Source: Micromonospora sp. NBC_01699 (GTDB taxonomy: Bacteria; Actinomycetota; Actinomycetes; Mycobacteriales; Micromonosporaceae). From it: DNA of 64,000 bases. A program made the position numbers and the translations under genes. This document shows, piece by piece, positions 24,700 through 33,541 of the stretch. Where the stretch lies: NCBI RefSeq assembly GCF_036250065.1, contig NZ_CP109199.1, positions 4,650,001 through 4,714,000 on the forward strand, read 5' to 3'. Below the pieces are notes generated by a model. The model was not told the origin of the DNA, searched no databases, and was given only the letters and a program-made list of their open reading frames with translations. The first letter of the stretch is position 1. Every line of letters begins with the position of its first letter.

Positions 24700-27600
24700 A
24701 TGGGCATACGGTCCATGTCAGTCGCCCTCACCGCTGCCGGTCTCCTAGCCGGTAGCCTCGCCATCCCAGCCGGTGCCGCCATCGCGGCGCCACCACCGCA
24801 GGAGCCCGGTGTCACGCTTCGCGTCTTCGACGTGCAGGTGCCGCTCAGCGAGATCTGCGTGCTCAAGCCCGGCCAGACACCCAATGTGGACAAGAAGATG
24901 TCCACGATCAACTGGACCACCACGACTGACTTCGGATTCGGCGACAACTTCGTCAGCCAGGTCATCGGCAACATCAACATCGCCACGGCCGGGAGCTACA
25001 CCTTCCGGCTGAGCAGCGACGACGGGTCCGAGCTGCGGATCGACGACCAGCTCGTGATCGACCACGACGGGCTGCACGGCGCGACGCCGCCCAAGGAGGG
25101 CACGGTCACCCTCACGACCGGCTACCACTCGCTGCGGATCGACCACTTCGAGCGGGCCGGCGACCAGCAGATCACCCTTGAGTGGCGTACACCCGGATCT
25201 TCGTCTTTCGTTCTTGTCCCCAACAGCGTGCTCAGCACCGACGCCGGCGTCGTGCGGGTCACCGCGCCGGGTCGCAAGGAGTGCGAAGGCGTCACCGACG
25301 CGCCCGGCGACGGGTTGCCGCTGACCGGCGTCCACCCCAACTACACGCTGACGAACCTGCGTCCGACCGGCTTCCAGCCGCAGGTGTCGGCGATGGACTG
25401 GCTGCCCGACGGGCGGCTCGCGATCACCACCTGGGGTGGCACCGACAATTTGCTCGGCGAGGTCTACCTGCTGTCCAACGTGACCGGCACGACGAGCCCA
25501 TTGCAGGTCACCTACCAGAGGATCGCCCAGGGGCTGAAGGAGCCGATGGGCATCAAGTACGTCGACGGCAAGCTCTACGTGTCGGAGAAGCACCGGCTGG
25601 TCGAGCTGAACGACACCAACGGCGACTGGGTCACCGACAACTACCGCCAGGTGGCGACGTGGCCGTTCGGCGGCAACTTCCACGAGTTCGCGTTCGGGCT
25701 GCTCTACCAGGCGCCCTACTTCTACCTCAACCTTTCAGTCTCGATCAACCAGGGCGGGGCGACCACCAACCCGCAGCCGGCGCCCAACCGTGGCACGACC
25801 GTCCGGATCGACAAGAACACCGGCGCGCTGCACTACGTTGCCGGCGGCCTGCGTACGCCCAACGGCATCGGCTGGGGTCCCGAGGGCGGAATCTTCGTGC
25901 TCGACAACCAGGGTGACTGGCTGCCTTCGTCGAAGCTGCTGCACATCAAGCAGGACCGGTTCTTCAACCTGAACACGAACCCGCCCGGACCCTTCCAGAG
26001 CAACCCGGTCACCCAGCCGGTGCTGTGGATGCCGCAGAACGAGATCGCCAACTCACCGAGTACCCCGGTGATGGTGTCGACCGGGCCGTTCGCCGGGCAG
26101 ATGCTGATCGGCGACGTCACCTACGGTGGGCTCCAGCGCGCGTTCCTGGAAAAGGTCAACGGTGAGTACCAGGGGGCGCTGTTCCGGCACACCCAGGGCC
26201 TGGAGATGGGCGTGCTGCGTACGTCGATCGGGCCCGACGGCGCCATCTACGTCGGTGGACTCGGCGCGGGCGGCAACTGGGGCCAGGCCGGCAAGCTGAC
26301 CTACGGCCTCCAGAAGCTGACCCCCAACGGTGGCAACGCGTTCGACATCCACTCGATGCGCGCGGTGGCCGGCGGCTTCGAGCTGACCTACACGCAGCCG
26401 CTGTCCGCGGCCACGCTGGCCGGACTCGTCGCCAAGTACAAGGTCAAGCAGTGGCGGTACGTCCCGACGGCGACCTACGGCGGCCCGAAGGTCGACGAGC
26501 AGACCCTGACGGTCACCTCCGCGACCCCGTCGGCCGACGGCAAGAAGGTCACCCTACAGATCAGTGGCCTCCAGCCCGGCCGGGTCGTGCACGTGCGGTC
26601 GCCCCGCCCGTTCACGGCGACCAACGGGCAGGAGCTGTGGAGCACCGAGGCGTGGTACACGCTCAACTCTCTCGTCGGGGGCCCACCGCCGCAGACGGGA
26701 ACGTTGGAGGCGGAGAACGCGTCGCTCACCGGCGGAGCGGTCGCGATGACCGACCACGTCGGCTACACCGGCAGCGGGTTCGTGGCCGGCTACGGCACCC
26801 AGGGGGCGGCGACGACGTTCACCGTGAACGCCGCGTCGGCCGGCGCCCACAACGCCGTGCTGCGGTTCTCCAACGGGCCCAACGGCGGCACCGGCGCCAA
26901 GACCGTCAGCCTCTACGTCAACGGCACGAAGATCCGCCAGACCAGCCTGCCCAGCACCGGCAACTGGGACACCTGGGCGACCAAGTCCGAGCCGGTCACC
27001 CTCAACGCCGGCGCCAACACGATCGCCTACCGGTACGACGCGGGCGACATCGGCAACGTCAACCTCGACAACCTGACCGTGACCGCGGTCGGCGGCGGTG
27101 GCGGCGGTGGCGGGCCCGGCACGATCAGCGGCATCGGCGGCAAGTGCGTCGACGTCGACAACGCCGGCTCCGCCAACGGCACGAAGATCCAGCTCTGGAC
27201 CTGCAACGGCAGCGGGGCACAGCAGTGGAGCCGGGTGGGCTCGACCTACCAGACCCTCGGCAAGTGCCTCGACGTCGACAACGGCGGCACCGTCAACGGC
27301 ACGAAGGTGCAGCTCTGGACCTGCAACGGCAGCGGCTCCCAGGTCTGGCAACCGCAGACCAACGGCTCGCTGCTCAACCCGCAGTCCGGGAAGGTGCTCG
27401 ACGCGCTCGCCGGCAGCTCCGCCGACGGCACACAACTGCACATCTGGGAGTACGCCGGCGCGGCGAGCCAGAACTGGACGGTCCGGGCGGCCACCAACCG
27501 GACCGTGCTGTTCGACGGCACCGCCGCGTCCCAGACCGCCAACTGGCAGCACACCAACGGCGCCAACCCGACGTGGACGATCACCGGCGGCGGCATGCAG

Positions 27601-28077
27601 GTCAACGGCGGCGACATCCGTACCCGGCAGGGCTACGGCGACTACAAGCTGCACGTCGAGTTCTGGCTTCCGCTGTACGGCCCGGAGGTGACCGGTCAGG
27701 CCCGGGCCAACTCCGGCGTCTACCAGCAGGACCGCTACGAGTTGCAGGTGCTCGACTCGTTCGGTGACACGTCGCTGGCCAACGACGAGGCGGCGGCGAT
27801 CTACACCAAGAAGGCGGCGGACGTGAACGCCGCGACGGCGCCCCAGACGTGGCAGACCTACGACATCACGTTCCGGGCGGCACGCTGGAACGGCACGACG
27901 AAGACGGAGGACGCGCGCATCACGGTGGTCTGGAACGGCGTGACGGTACAGAACAACGTCGCGATCAACGGCCCGACCGGCGGCGGCGCGGCCGAGGGCC
28001 CGTCAGCGGGCCCGATCCGCCTCCAGGACCACGGCAACCCGATCCGCTACCGCAACATCTGGATCGAGCCGACGTAA
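24700..28077 (+). CDS. Secreted multidomain carbohydrate-active protein
   Basis: 1125 residues from ATG 24700 behind GGAGG. Signal peptide of about 29 residues ending AAIA. Then: PA14-like domain (about 40-170, SYTFRLSSDDGSELRIDDQL), a beta-propeller of glucose/sorbosone-dehydrogenase type (about 210-535, with GGLRTPNGIGWGPEGG), a carbohydrate-binding CBM6/35 domain (about 667-797, LEAENASLTGG), Gly linker, ricin-type lectin repeats (about 805-930, with two KC[VL]DVDN and LWTCNGSG units), and a C-terminal 3-keto-disaccharide hydrolase/DUF1080 domain (about 935-1125). Probably an extracellular enzyme binding and processing polysaccharide or oxidised sugars. Exact activity is inference. Confidence 0.82.
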   Translation: MGIRSMSVALTAAGLLAGSLAIPAGAAIAAPPPQEPGVTLRVFDVQVPLSEICVLKPGQTPNVDKKMSTINWTTTTDFGFGDNFVSQVIGNINIATAGSYTFRLSSDDGSELRIDDQLVIDHDGLHGATPPKEGTVTLTTGYHSLRIDHFERAGDQQITLEWRTPGSSSFVLVPNSVLSTDAGVVRVTAPGRKECEGVTDAPGDGLPLTGVHPNYTLTNLRPTGFQPQVSAMDWLPDGRLAITTWGGTDNLLGEVYLLSNVTGTTSPLQVTYQRIAQGLKEPMGIKYVDGKLYVSEKHRLVELNDTNGDWVTDNYRQVATWPFGGNFHEFAFGLLYQAPYFYLNLSVSINQGGATTNPQPAPNRGTTVRIDKNTGALHYVAGGLRTPNGIGWGPEGGIFVLDNQGDWLPSSKLLHIKQDRFFNLNTNPPGPFQSNPVTQPVLWMPQNEIANSPSTPVMVSTGPFAGQMLIGDVTYGGLQRAFLEKVNGEYQGALFRHTQGLEMGVLRTSIGPDGAIYVGGLGAGGNWGQAGKLTYGLQKLTPNGGNAFDIHSMRAVAGGFELTYTQPLSAATLAGLVAKYKVKQWRYVPTATYGGPKVDEQTLTVTSATPSADGKKVTLQISGLQPGRVVHVRSPRPFTATNGQELWSTEAWYTLNSLVGGPPPQTGTLEAENASLTGGAVAMTDHVGYTGSGFVAGYGTQGAATTFTVNAASAGAHNAVLRFSNGPNGGTGAKTVSLYVNGTKIRQTSLPSTGNWDTWATKSEPVTLNAGANTIAYRYDAGDIGNVNLDNLTVTAVGGGGGGGGPGTISGIGGKCVDVDNAGSANGTKIQLWTCNGSGAQQWSRVGSTYQTLGKCLDVDNGGTVNGTKVQLWTCNGSGSQVWQPQTNGSLLNPQSGKVLDALAGSSADGTQLHIWEYAGAASQNWTVRAATNRTVLFDGTAASQTANWQHTNGANPTWTITGGGMQVNGGDIRTRQGYGDYKLHVEFWLPLYGPEVTGQARANSGVYQQDRYELQVLDSFGDTSLANDEAAAIYTKKAADVNAATAPQTWQTYDITFRAARWNGTTKTEDARITVVWNGVTVQNNVAINGPTGGGAAEGPSAGPIRLQDHGNPIRYRNIWIEPT

Positions 28078-28086
28078 CTCTCGCCC

Positions 28087-28123
28087 GACGAGCGCCGATC
28101 CCACACCGGGGTCGGCGCTCGTC
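28087..28123. terminator. Hairpin terminator between convergent genes
   Basis: A 16-bp stem with one G-T pair (GACGAGCGCCGATCCC paired with GGGGTCGGCGCTCGTC) and a 5-base loop lies 10 bases after the stop of the secreted protein gene. It can serve both convergent genes. Confidence 0.8.
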
Positions 28124-28167
28124 GCCGTCCCGGCGGAGGTCGATACCTGCCTGCGCGGCAGACGAGT

Positions 28168-28665
28168 TCACCGAGGCTGGAGCAGCCCACGTCCGGCCAT
28201 GAAGGCACGCAGCGTCTCGGCGTCCTCGGCGGACATCAAGCGGCGTGGGATCACGGTCGCCGGCATCCGGCCGACGTACACGATCCAGAACTCGGGCGTG
28301 TCCCTCACCTCGGCGACCCCGTCCCAGGCGATGCCGCCGGACTCCGAGCCGCTGCGCATCATGATGTTGTCGTCGGTGATGTCGTAGGCGCCCTCGACAG
28401 CGTAACGACCGGAGCGGCGCCGGGCGCGCCACCGCACCCACGGCGAGTACAGCATCAACAGCAGGCCAGCCACGACCATCGTCACGCACAGCGGCGAGAT
28501 CCGGTCACCCCACTCGAACCCCCGCGAGGCGGCGAAACCGATCGCCCCGACCGCCGCCAGCACCGCGCCGACCTGACCGTACCTGCGCAGGCGGACACTG
28601 CTGAGCGCGGCGGCCACGCGGCCCGGGTAGGCGGGATCGGCCGGGACGTCAAAACGGATGTGCAC
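28168..28665 (-). CDS. YcxB-like membrane protein
   Basis: 165 residues from GTG 28665 (MHIRFDVPADPAYPGRVAAA). Two adjacent membrane helices (about residues 30-75) are followed by a basic stretch and a small C-terminal domain with YDITDDNIMMRSGSESGGIA, then IAWDGVAEVRDTPEFWIVYV, the YcxB-like pattern. YcxB proteins have no established role. The gene is divergent from the anchored surface protein. Confidence 0.7.
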   Translation of the reverse strand: MHIRFDVPADPAYPGRVAAALSSVRLRRYGQVGAVLAAVGAIGFAASRGFEWGDRISPLCVTMVVAGLLLMLYSPWVRWRARRRSGRYAVEGAYDITDDNIMMRSGSESGGIAWDGVAEVRDTPEFWIVYVGRMPATVIPRRLMSAEDAETLRAFMAGRGLLQPR

Positions 28666-28762
28666 GCCAGAACGATAGTGCCCCCAAGCGCCTGATCCGC
28701 ATCCCGCGCCCGCGCTGGGACGGGGCAACACTGTTGTGTGATCTCGGTTACAGTGTGTGGTC

Positions 28763-30085
28763 ATGCGTGACACCCGTCCCCTGTTCCACCGTGCCGGAGC
28801 CGCGATGCTGCTCCTTGCCGGCCTGGTCGCCGGACCCGCGAGCGCCGCCTCGGCGGCCCCCGGCTCCGCGCCGGGCACACCCGCGGACTCCACACCGGTC
28901 GAGGCGCCCGAGGCCGACACCCCGCCAGCGGGCACCGCGTCCCCAGGAACGGCCGGCACCGCGCGGGCTGCGGCGGGCGGCTCGGCCGACCTGTCGCTCA
29001 TCGTCCGTGGCACCACCATCGCCGATGTCTCGACTCCCAAGCCCGCCACCCTCAAAATCACCAACCATGGCCCGGCCACCGCTACCGGCATCCGGCTGCG
29101 GCTGGTCGGCTGGGTGGACGGCGAGTCCACCGACCCGGGCGCCGTCAACTGGTGTGAGCGGCCCGAGCCGCCGATGCCGCCGGCGCCGCCGGTCCCGCCC
29201 GGCGGTCGTGTGGTGGCCATCGGCACGGAGTGCGATCTGCCGAACCTGCCGCCGGGCCGGTCGCTGACCTTCGACATGAGATACCCGATCTTCGGCGGGG
29301 GTGTGATCCACATGTTCGGCGAGTTCACCACCTCCGTCCGGCACGCGCAGAGCGATCCGGTGCCCGCCAACAACAGCGTGCTCAGCCGGCTCATCGCCAC
29401 CGCCTCGGTCGCCGGCGCGGACATGTACGCGTCCGCCTGGGACGTACCGGTCGACGCCTCCGGGAAGGTCGGCGCGATAGTCCCGGGTCAACGGGGAGAG
29501 CTGCGGTTCGAGATCGGCAACGTGGGCCTTACGGTGGTCCGCGAGCTCGAATTGACGCTCCGGCTGCCCGAGCACGTCAGCCTCGAAGGTGACCTGTCCG
29601 GGTGCGAGTACGACGCCGGCCGCCGCGAGGCGATCTGCGTCTACCGTGGCCTGTCGCTCATCCCGGTGAACGACGACACCGACCCGAACGACGACGAGCA
29701 TTCTGGCCTGCGGTTCCAGGTCTCGGTACGGGTGGCGGAGTCCGCGCCCGCCCCGGCGCACCTGGCCGGTGGACGGGTGGAGGTACGGGCGCTGCTCGAC
29801 GAGCCGATCCCCAGCATCGCCGCCGCCGGACTGCCCCGGCAGGCGAGCCCGATGCGTGCCGATCCCGAGGCAACGCCGGACCGGGATCCGAGCGACAACA
29901 CCGACACGTTCACCGTGTTCACCGCCGTGGAGTCCGGTGGTGTCGGCGGCGGCATGCCGGTGACCGGTGTGGACGCCGCCCGGATGGCCGGCACCGGCGC
30001 CGGCGCGGTGCTGCTCGGCGCCGCCCTGCTGCTGCTCGGCCGCCGCCGTCGCCAGTCGTCGGTGACCCGGCCCGGCCAGGGCTGA
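28763..30085 (+). CDS. Secreted surface protein with sortase-like anchor
   Basis: 440 residues. Sec signal peptide (first about 30), Pro/Ala/Thr-rich spacer, then two DUF11/CARDB-like beta domains (ADLSLIVRGTTIADV, PATLKITNHGPATATGIRL). The C-terminus has MPVTG at about residue 397, a hydrophobic helix, then RRRRQ: a sortase-type anchor with Met in place of Leu. TACAGT lies 8 bases before the ATG, suggesting a leaderless or very short-leader transcript; GTG 28757 is also in frame. Likely a cell-wall-attached structural or adhesive protein. Confidence 0.78.
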   Translation: MRDTRPLFHRAGAAMLLLAGLVAGPASAASAAPGSAPGTPADSTPVEAPEADTPPAGTASPGTAGTARAAAGGSADLSLIVRGTTIADVSTPKPATLKITNHGPATATGIRLRLVGWVDGESTDPGAVNWCERPEPPMPPAPPVPPGGRVVAIGTECDLPNLPPGRSLTFDMRYPIFGGGVIHMFGEFTTSVRHAQSDPVPANNSVLSRLIATASVAGADMYASAWDVPVDASGKVGAIVPGQRGELRFEIGNVGLTVVRELELTLRLPEHVSLEGDLSGCEYDAGRREAICVYRGLSLIPVNDDTDPNDDEHSGLRFQVSVRVAESAPAPAHLAGGRVEVRALLDEPIPSIAAAGLPRQASPMRADPEATPDRDPSDNTDTFTVFTAVESGGVGGGMPVTGVDAARMAGTGAGAVLLGAALLLLGRRRRQSSVTRPGQG

Positions 30086-30091
30086 TCCGGC

Positions 30092-30124
30092 ATCGGCCCG
30101 CCGCCCGCCCGGCGGCGGGCCGAT
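30092..30124. terminator. Hairpin terminator bounding the polyketide cluster
   Basis: A perfect 14-bp inverted repeat (ATCGGCCCGCCGCC and its complement, 5-base loop) lies between the convergent surface-protein gene and the ligase gene at 30162. It marks a likely left limit of the biosynthetic cluster. Confidence 0.78.
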
Positions 30125-30161
30125 CACGGTCGGGAGGCGTACGTGACTCGGCGTGGTGCGG

Positions 30162-31709
30162 CTATCGATCCGCCCTGCCGACGGGGGTGACCGGGTCGAC
30201 GGGCGCCGCGAACCGGGCGGTCAGCTCCCGCTTGAGGACCTTGCCACTGGGCCCGAGCGGCATGGCGTCGACGAGCACCACCCGGCGGGGGTACTTGTAG
30301 CGGGCCATCCGCTGGCGGCACCAGGCCACGATCTCCGCGGGCAGCGTCTCGTCCCGCTCGGTTCCGGGGCGGGGCACGACCACCGCGCAGACCTCCTCGC
30401 CGAGGGAGTCGTGCGGAACGCCGATCACCGCGACCTGGGCCACGGCGGGATGTCGCGCCAGTGTCTCCTCCAACTCGCGGGGGTAGACGTTGTAGCCGCC
30501 GCGGATCACCATGTCCTTTTTCCGGTCCACGATGCGCAGGTTGCCGTCGTCGTCCTGGACGCCGAGGTCGGCCGAGCGGAACCAGCCGTCCACGATGGCC
30601 TCGGCGGTGGCCTCCGGCTGGTTCAGGTAGCCGGCCATCACGTTGTGGCCACGGATGACGATCTCGCCGATGTCGCCGACGGGCAGCAGCTCGACCCGGT
30701 CGTCCAGGTCGGCTCGGGCGATCGCGACCTCGACGCCCCAGATCGGACGACCGACGGTGCCGGGCCGTCGCGGCCACGCCCGCTGGTTGTACGCGACCAC
30801 GGGGGATGTCTCGGTGAGCCCGTAGCCCTCGTAGATCGGGCAGCCGAACCGCTCCTCGAAGCTCTCCAGTACCGCGACGGGCAGCGCCGCCCCGCCGGAG
30901 TAGGCCCGGTCCAGCCGCTGCCGTGGCGGGTCGTGCTCGGTGGCGGCGAGCAGGGCGAGATACATGGTGGGCACGCCCATCAGCACCGTGCAGCCGTACT
31001 CGGCGATCAGCCGCACCGCCCGCGCCGCTTCGAAGCGCTCCATCAGCACCATCGTCGCGCCGGCCCGGAACGTCGTGTTCATGCCGCAGATCTGCCCGAA
31101 CGTGTGGAACAGCGGGAGACAGCCGAGCAGTACGTCGTCGCCGTCCATCGCGAACGGCGACTCCATGCCCAGCTCGACGTTGAGGAAGACGTTGAGGTGG
31201 GTGAGCATCGCACCCTTGGGCCGTCCGGTGGTCCCCGAGGTGTAGAGGATCAGCGCGATGTCGGTCGGCGAGCGGGGCACCAGGTTGTCGATCGGCTCGG
31301 CCCCGGCAGCGAGTTCGTCGGTGACCGTGAGGACCGGCGTACCGGTGGATCTGGCGGCCGGGCCGCCGTCGGCGTCGCGCAGCTCCGCGGTGCAGACCAG
31401 CGCGGCCGCCGCGCAGTCTTCCAGGATGTACGCGATCTCGCCGGTGCGCAGCGTCGTCGGCATCGGCACGACCGTCGCACCCAGCGCGAGTGCCCCGAAG
31501 TACGCCTTCGGGAAGTGTGCCGAGTTCGGCAGCAGCAGTGCCACCCTGTCCCCGGGTCCGATGCCGTGCCGGCGCAGCAGAGCGGCCTGGTGGCGGGCGC
31601 CGGCCCACAGCTCACGGTAGGTGAGCGTGGTCGCGGCGGTCACGAGTGCGGGGTGGTCCGGTCGTCGCAGGGCCGACTCGGCGAGGACGGCGGCGAGGGA
31701 GAGGGCCAT
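30162..31709 (-). CDS. Acyl-CoA ligase, probable 5-aminolevulinate:CoA ligase of C5N pathway
   Basis: 515 residues of the ANL superfamily: P-loop YTSGTTGRPKGAML, YEGYGLTETSPVV, DLGVQDDDGNLRIVDRKKD, GGYNVYPRELEE, and the catalytic Lys in PSGKVLKREL. Together with an ALA synthase and a second ligase nearby it matches the trio known from bafilomycin (BafX/Y/Z), moenomycin and asukamycin. There the ligase activates 5-aminolevulinate as a CoA thioester that cyclises to 2-amino-3-hydroxycyclopent-2-enone (C5N). The assignment over the amide synthetase role is by its canonical fatty-acyl-CoA-ligase motifs. It follows the other ligase by 6 bp. Confidence 0.78.
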   Translation of the reverse strand: MALSLAAVLAESALRRPDHPALVTAATTLTYRELWAGARHQAALLRRHGIGPGDRVALLLPNSAHFPKAYFGALALGATVVPMPTTLRTGEIAYILEDCAAAALVCTAELRDADGGPAARSTGTPVLTVTDELAAGAEPIDNLVPRSPTDIALILYTSGTTGRPKGAMLTHLNVFLNVELGMESPFAMDGDDVLLGCLPLFHTFGQICGMNTTFRAGATMVLMERFEAARAVRLIAEYGCTVLMGVPTMYLALLAATEHDPPRQRLDRAYSGGAALPVAVLESFEERFGCPIYEGYGLTETSPVVAYNQRAWPRRPGTVGRPIWGVEVAIARADLDDRVELLPVGDIGEIVIRGHNVMAGYLNQPEATAEAIVDGWFRSADLGVQDDDGNLRIVDRKKDMVIRGGYNVYPRELEETLARHPAVAQVAVIGVPHDSLGEEVCAVVVPRPGTERDETLPAEIVAWCRQRMARYKYPRRVVLVDAMPLGPSGKVLKRELTARFAAPVDPVTPVGRADR

Positions 31710-31715
31710 GGTTGC

Positions 31716-33263
31716 TCAGACGCTCGCTTCCGTGGCCAGTCGTGCCTTGTCGGGCTTGCCGATCCTCGTCAGCGGCAGGGCGGTACGGAGGTGGAACCGC
31801 TCCGGCACGTGCTTGACGGAGAGCCGCGCGCCGACGAGCTCGCGCAGTTCGTCCTCGCTCGGCTTCGGCTGCCCGTCGTGCGGCGCCACGGCGGCGTGCA
31901 GGTGCTCCAGACGGTCGCGGTCGACCACCGCGAAGACGGCGGCCTGGGCGACGCCCGGGTGCGTCATCAGGGCCTGCTCGACCGCGGCCGGGTAGATCTT
32001 GATCCCGTTGGCCTTGATCACCTCGGCCCGCCGACCGCAGATGGTGAGGTAGCCGCGTGTGTCGAGGAAGCCCAGGTCACCGGTGTACAACCAGCCGTCG
32101 CGTACGGTCCGGGCGGTCAGCTCCGGGTCGGACACGTACCGGGTCATGGCGAACGGGGAGCGGACGACGATCTCCCCGACCTCGCCGACCGGCAGATCGT
32201 GCCCGTCGGCCTCGGCCCGGATGCGTACCTCGGCGAACAGTGGTCGCCCGGCCGTGCCCAGCAGCGCCGGATCGGAGTGCTCGAACGGGGTCAGCATGCT
32301 GATGGCCGCGGCCTCGCTGGTGCCGTAGATCTGCATGAGTACCGGCCCGAACCGTTTCGCCGCCAGGGCCAGCCGGTCCGGCGAGGACGGTGCCCCGGTG
32401 TAGCAGAGCATCGTGATGCTCGACAGGTCGGTGTCGCCCGTCGCGGGGTGGTCCAGCAGCAGGTAGAGCTGCGACGGCGAGACGAGCAGGCGGGTCACCC
32501 GATGCCGCTGCACGGCGTCGAGCACGGCCCCCGCGTCGAAGCCGTCGTGCAGGATCACCGAGCCGCCCGAGGCGAGCGAGTCGTCGGCCGCCTGTCCGCT
32601 GGAGTGGCTCATCGGCAGCGTCGCGAGATAGGTCGCCCGCCAGGCGTTCTGTAGTCCGCCGGTGATGAAGCCGCGGCGGGTGCGGAAACTGACGGCTATG
32701 CCCTTCGGCCTGCCGGTGGTGCCGCTGGTGTAGGTGACCACGGCGTCGGTGTCCGGGGCGACCGCCACGGTGGACTCGTCGAAGGCCGGATCGCCCCGGG
32801 ACAGGTCGACGACGTCGAGGCCGAGTCGGCCGAGCGCGGTCAGCTGCACCGGGAGGGTGACGTCGTCGCGGATCGCGCGAGCCCGGTCGACGTTCACCTC
32901 GTCGATCGCGAGCACCGTCATCCGGGTTTCCTCGACGATGCGCCGGGTCGCGTCGGCGGTGAGCCGGTCGTTCGGGTCGACGGCGTTGGTGGTGTGCAGG
33001 TGCACCACGGGGGCGCCGACGAGGTTCGCCGCGTACCGCAGGATCAGCGTTTCCGGGGTGTTGGTCTCGGTGAGGATGCCGACCACCGGCGTCACTCCCG
33101 GTCCCACGCCCAGCCGCCGTCGCAGCACCGAGGCGGCGCAGCGGACCGCACCGGCGAACTGCTCCGCGGTGAGCGTGACGTCCCGCCGGGTGAGCACGAC
33201 CCTCCCGGGTTCGGTGCCGAGGACCTGGAGGATACGGCTGACATAGGTGTCGTTCGCGGACAT
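31716..33263 (-). CDS. Adenylate-forming ligase, probable C5N amide synthetase
   Basis: 515 residues, ANL superfamily: YTSGTTGRPKGIAV, MQIYGTSEAAAISML, YTGDLGFLDTRGYLTICGR, ANGIKIYPAAVEQAL, and GKPDKARL with the catalytic Lys. ATG 33263 is used; the long open frame upstream is not conserved-looking. In C5N clusters such an enzyme (BafY, MoeB4, AsuD1 types) adenylates the carboxyl of the side chain and joins it to the C5N amine. It heads a two-gene operon divergent from the ALA synthase. Which ligase plays which role is inferred. Confidence 0.72.
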   Translation of the reverse strand: MSANDTYVSRILQVLGTEPGRVVLTRRDVTLTAEQFAGAVRCAASVLRRRLGVGPGVTPVVGILTETNTPETLILRYAANLVGAPVVHLHTTNAVDPNDRLTADATRRIVEETRMTVLAIDEVNVDRARAIRDDVTLPVQLTALGRLGLDVVDLSRGDPAFDESTVAVAPDTDAVVTYTSGTTGRPKGIAVSFRTRRGFITGGLQNAWRATYLATLPMSHSSGQAADDSLASGGSVILHDGFDAGAVLDAVQRHRVTRLLVSPSQLYLLLDHPATGDTDLSSITMLCYTGAPSSPDRLALAAKRFGPVLMQIYGTSEAAAISMLTPFEHSDPALLGTAGRPLFAEVRIRAEADGHDLPVGEVGEIVVRSPFAMTRYVSDPELTARTVRDGWLYTGDLGFLDTRGYLTICGRRAEVIKANGIKIYPAAVEQALMTHPGVAQAAVFAVVDRDRLEHLHAAVAPHDGQPKPSEDELRELVGARLSVKHVPERFHLRTALPLTRIGKPDKARLATEASV

Positions 33264-33351
33264 GGCGGCTCGTCCCCCTCGCGCGGCGGAATTGCGGCGA
33301 GCATAGCTTCCCGACAATGTGTCACAACCATCAAATCGCATGTCGCAATCA

Positions 33352-33409
33352 ATCGACGGCAGCCATCGAGGCGCTATCGATACGAGATCCAGCCCTGTCA
33401 CCATAGGCT
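33352..33409 (+). promoter_or_regulatory. Possible SARP boxes and promoter for ALA synthase
   Basis: ATCGA occurs at 33352, 33365 and 33376, with ATCCA at 33387 (steps 13, 11, 11). Many SARPs bind TCGA-containing heptamers repeated every 11 bp just before the -10. TAGGCT (TANNNT form) follows at 33404. The site lies in the 278-bp divergent region between the amide synthetase and ALA synthase genes. Confidence 0.45.
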
Positions 33410-33541
33410 GGCCGGAACGCCCTGACCCTGCACGGAGCGCGCTTGGAGTTCCCGTGTGACGGGCCCCGGCAACATCAACAAAGCGCTGCGGGAACGGGCT
33501 CGCGGCGCATCGTCGTGAGTTCCGGAAGGTGGGTCGACACC

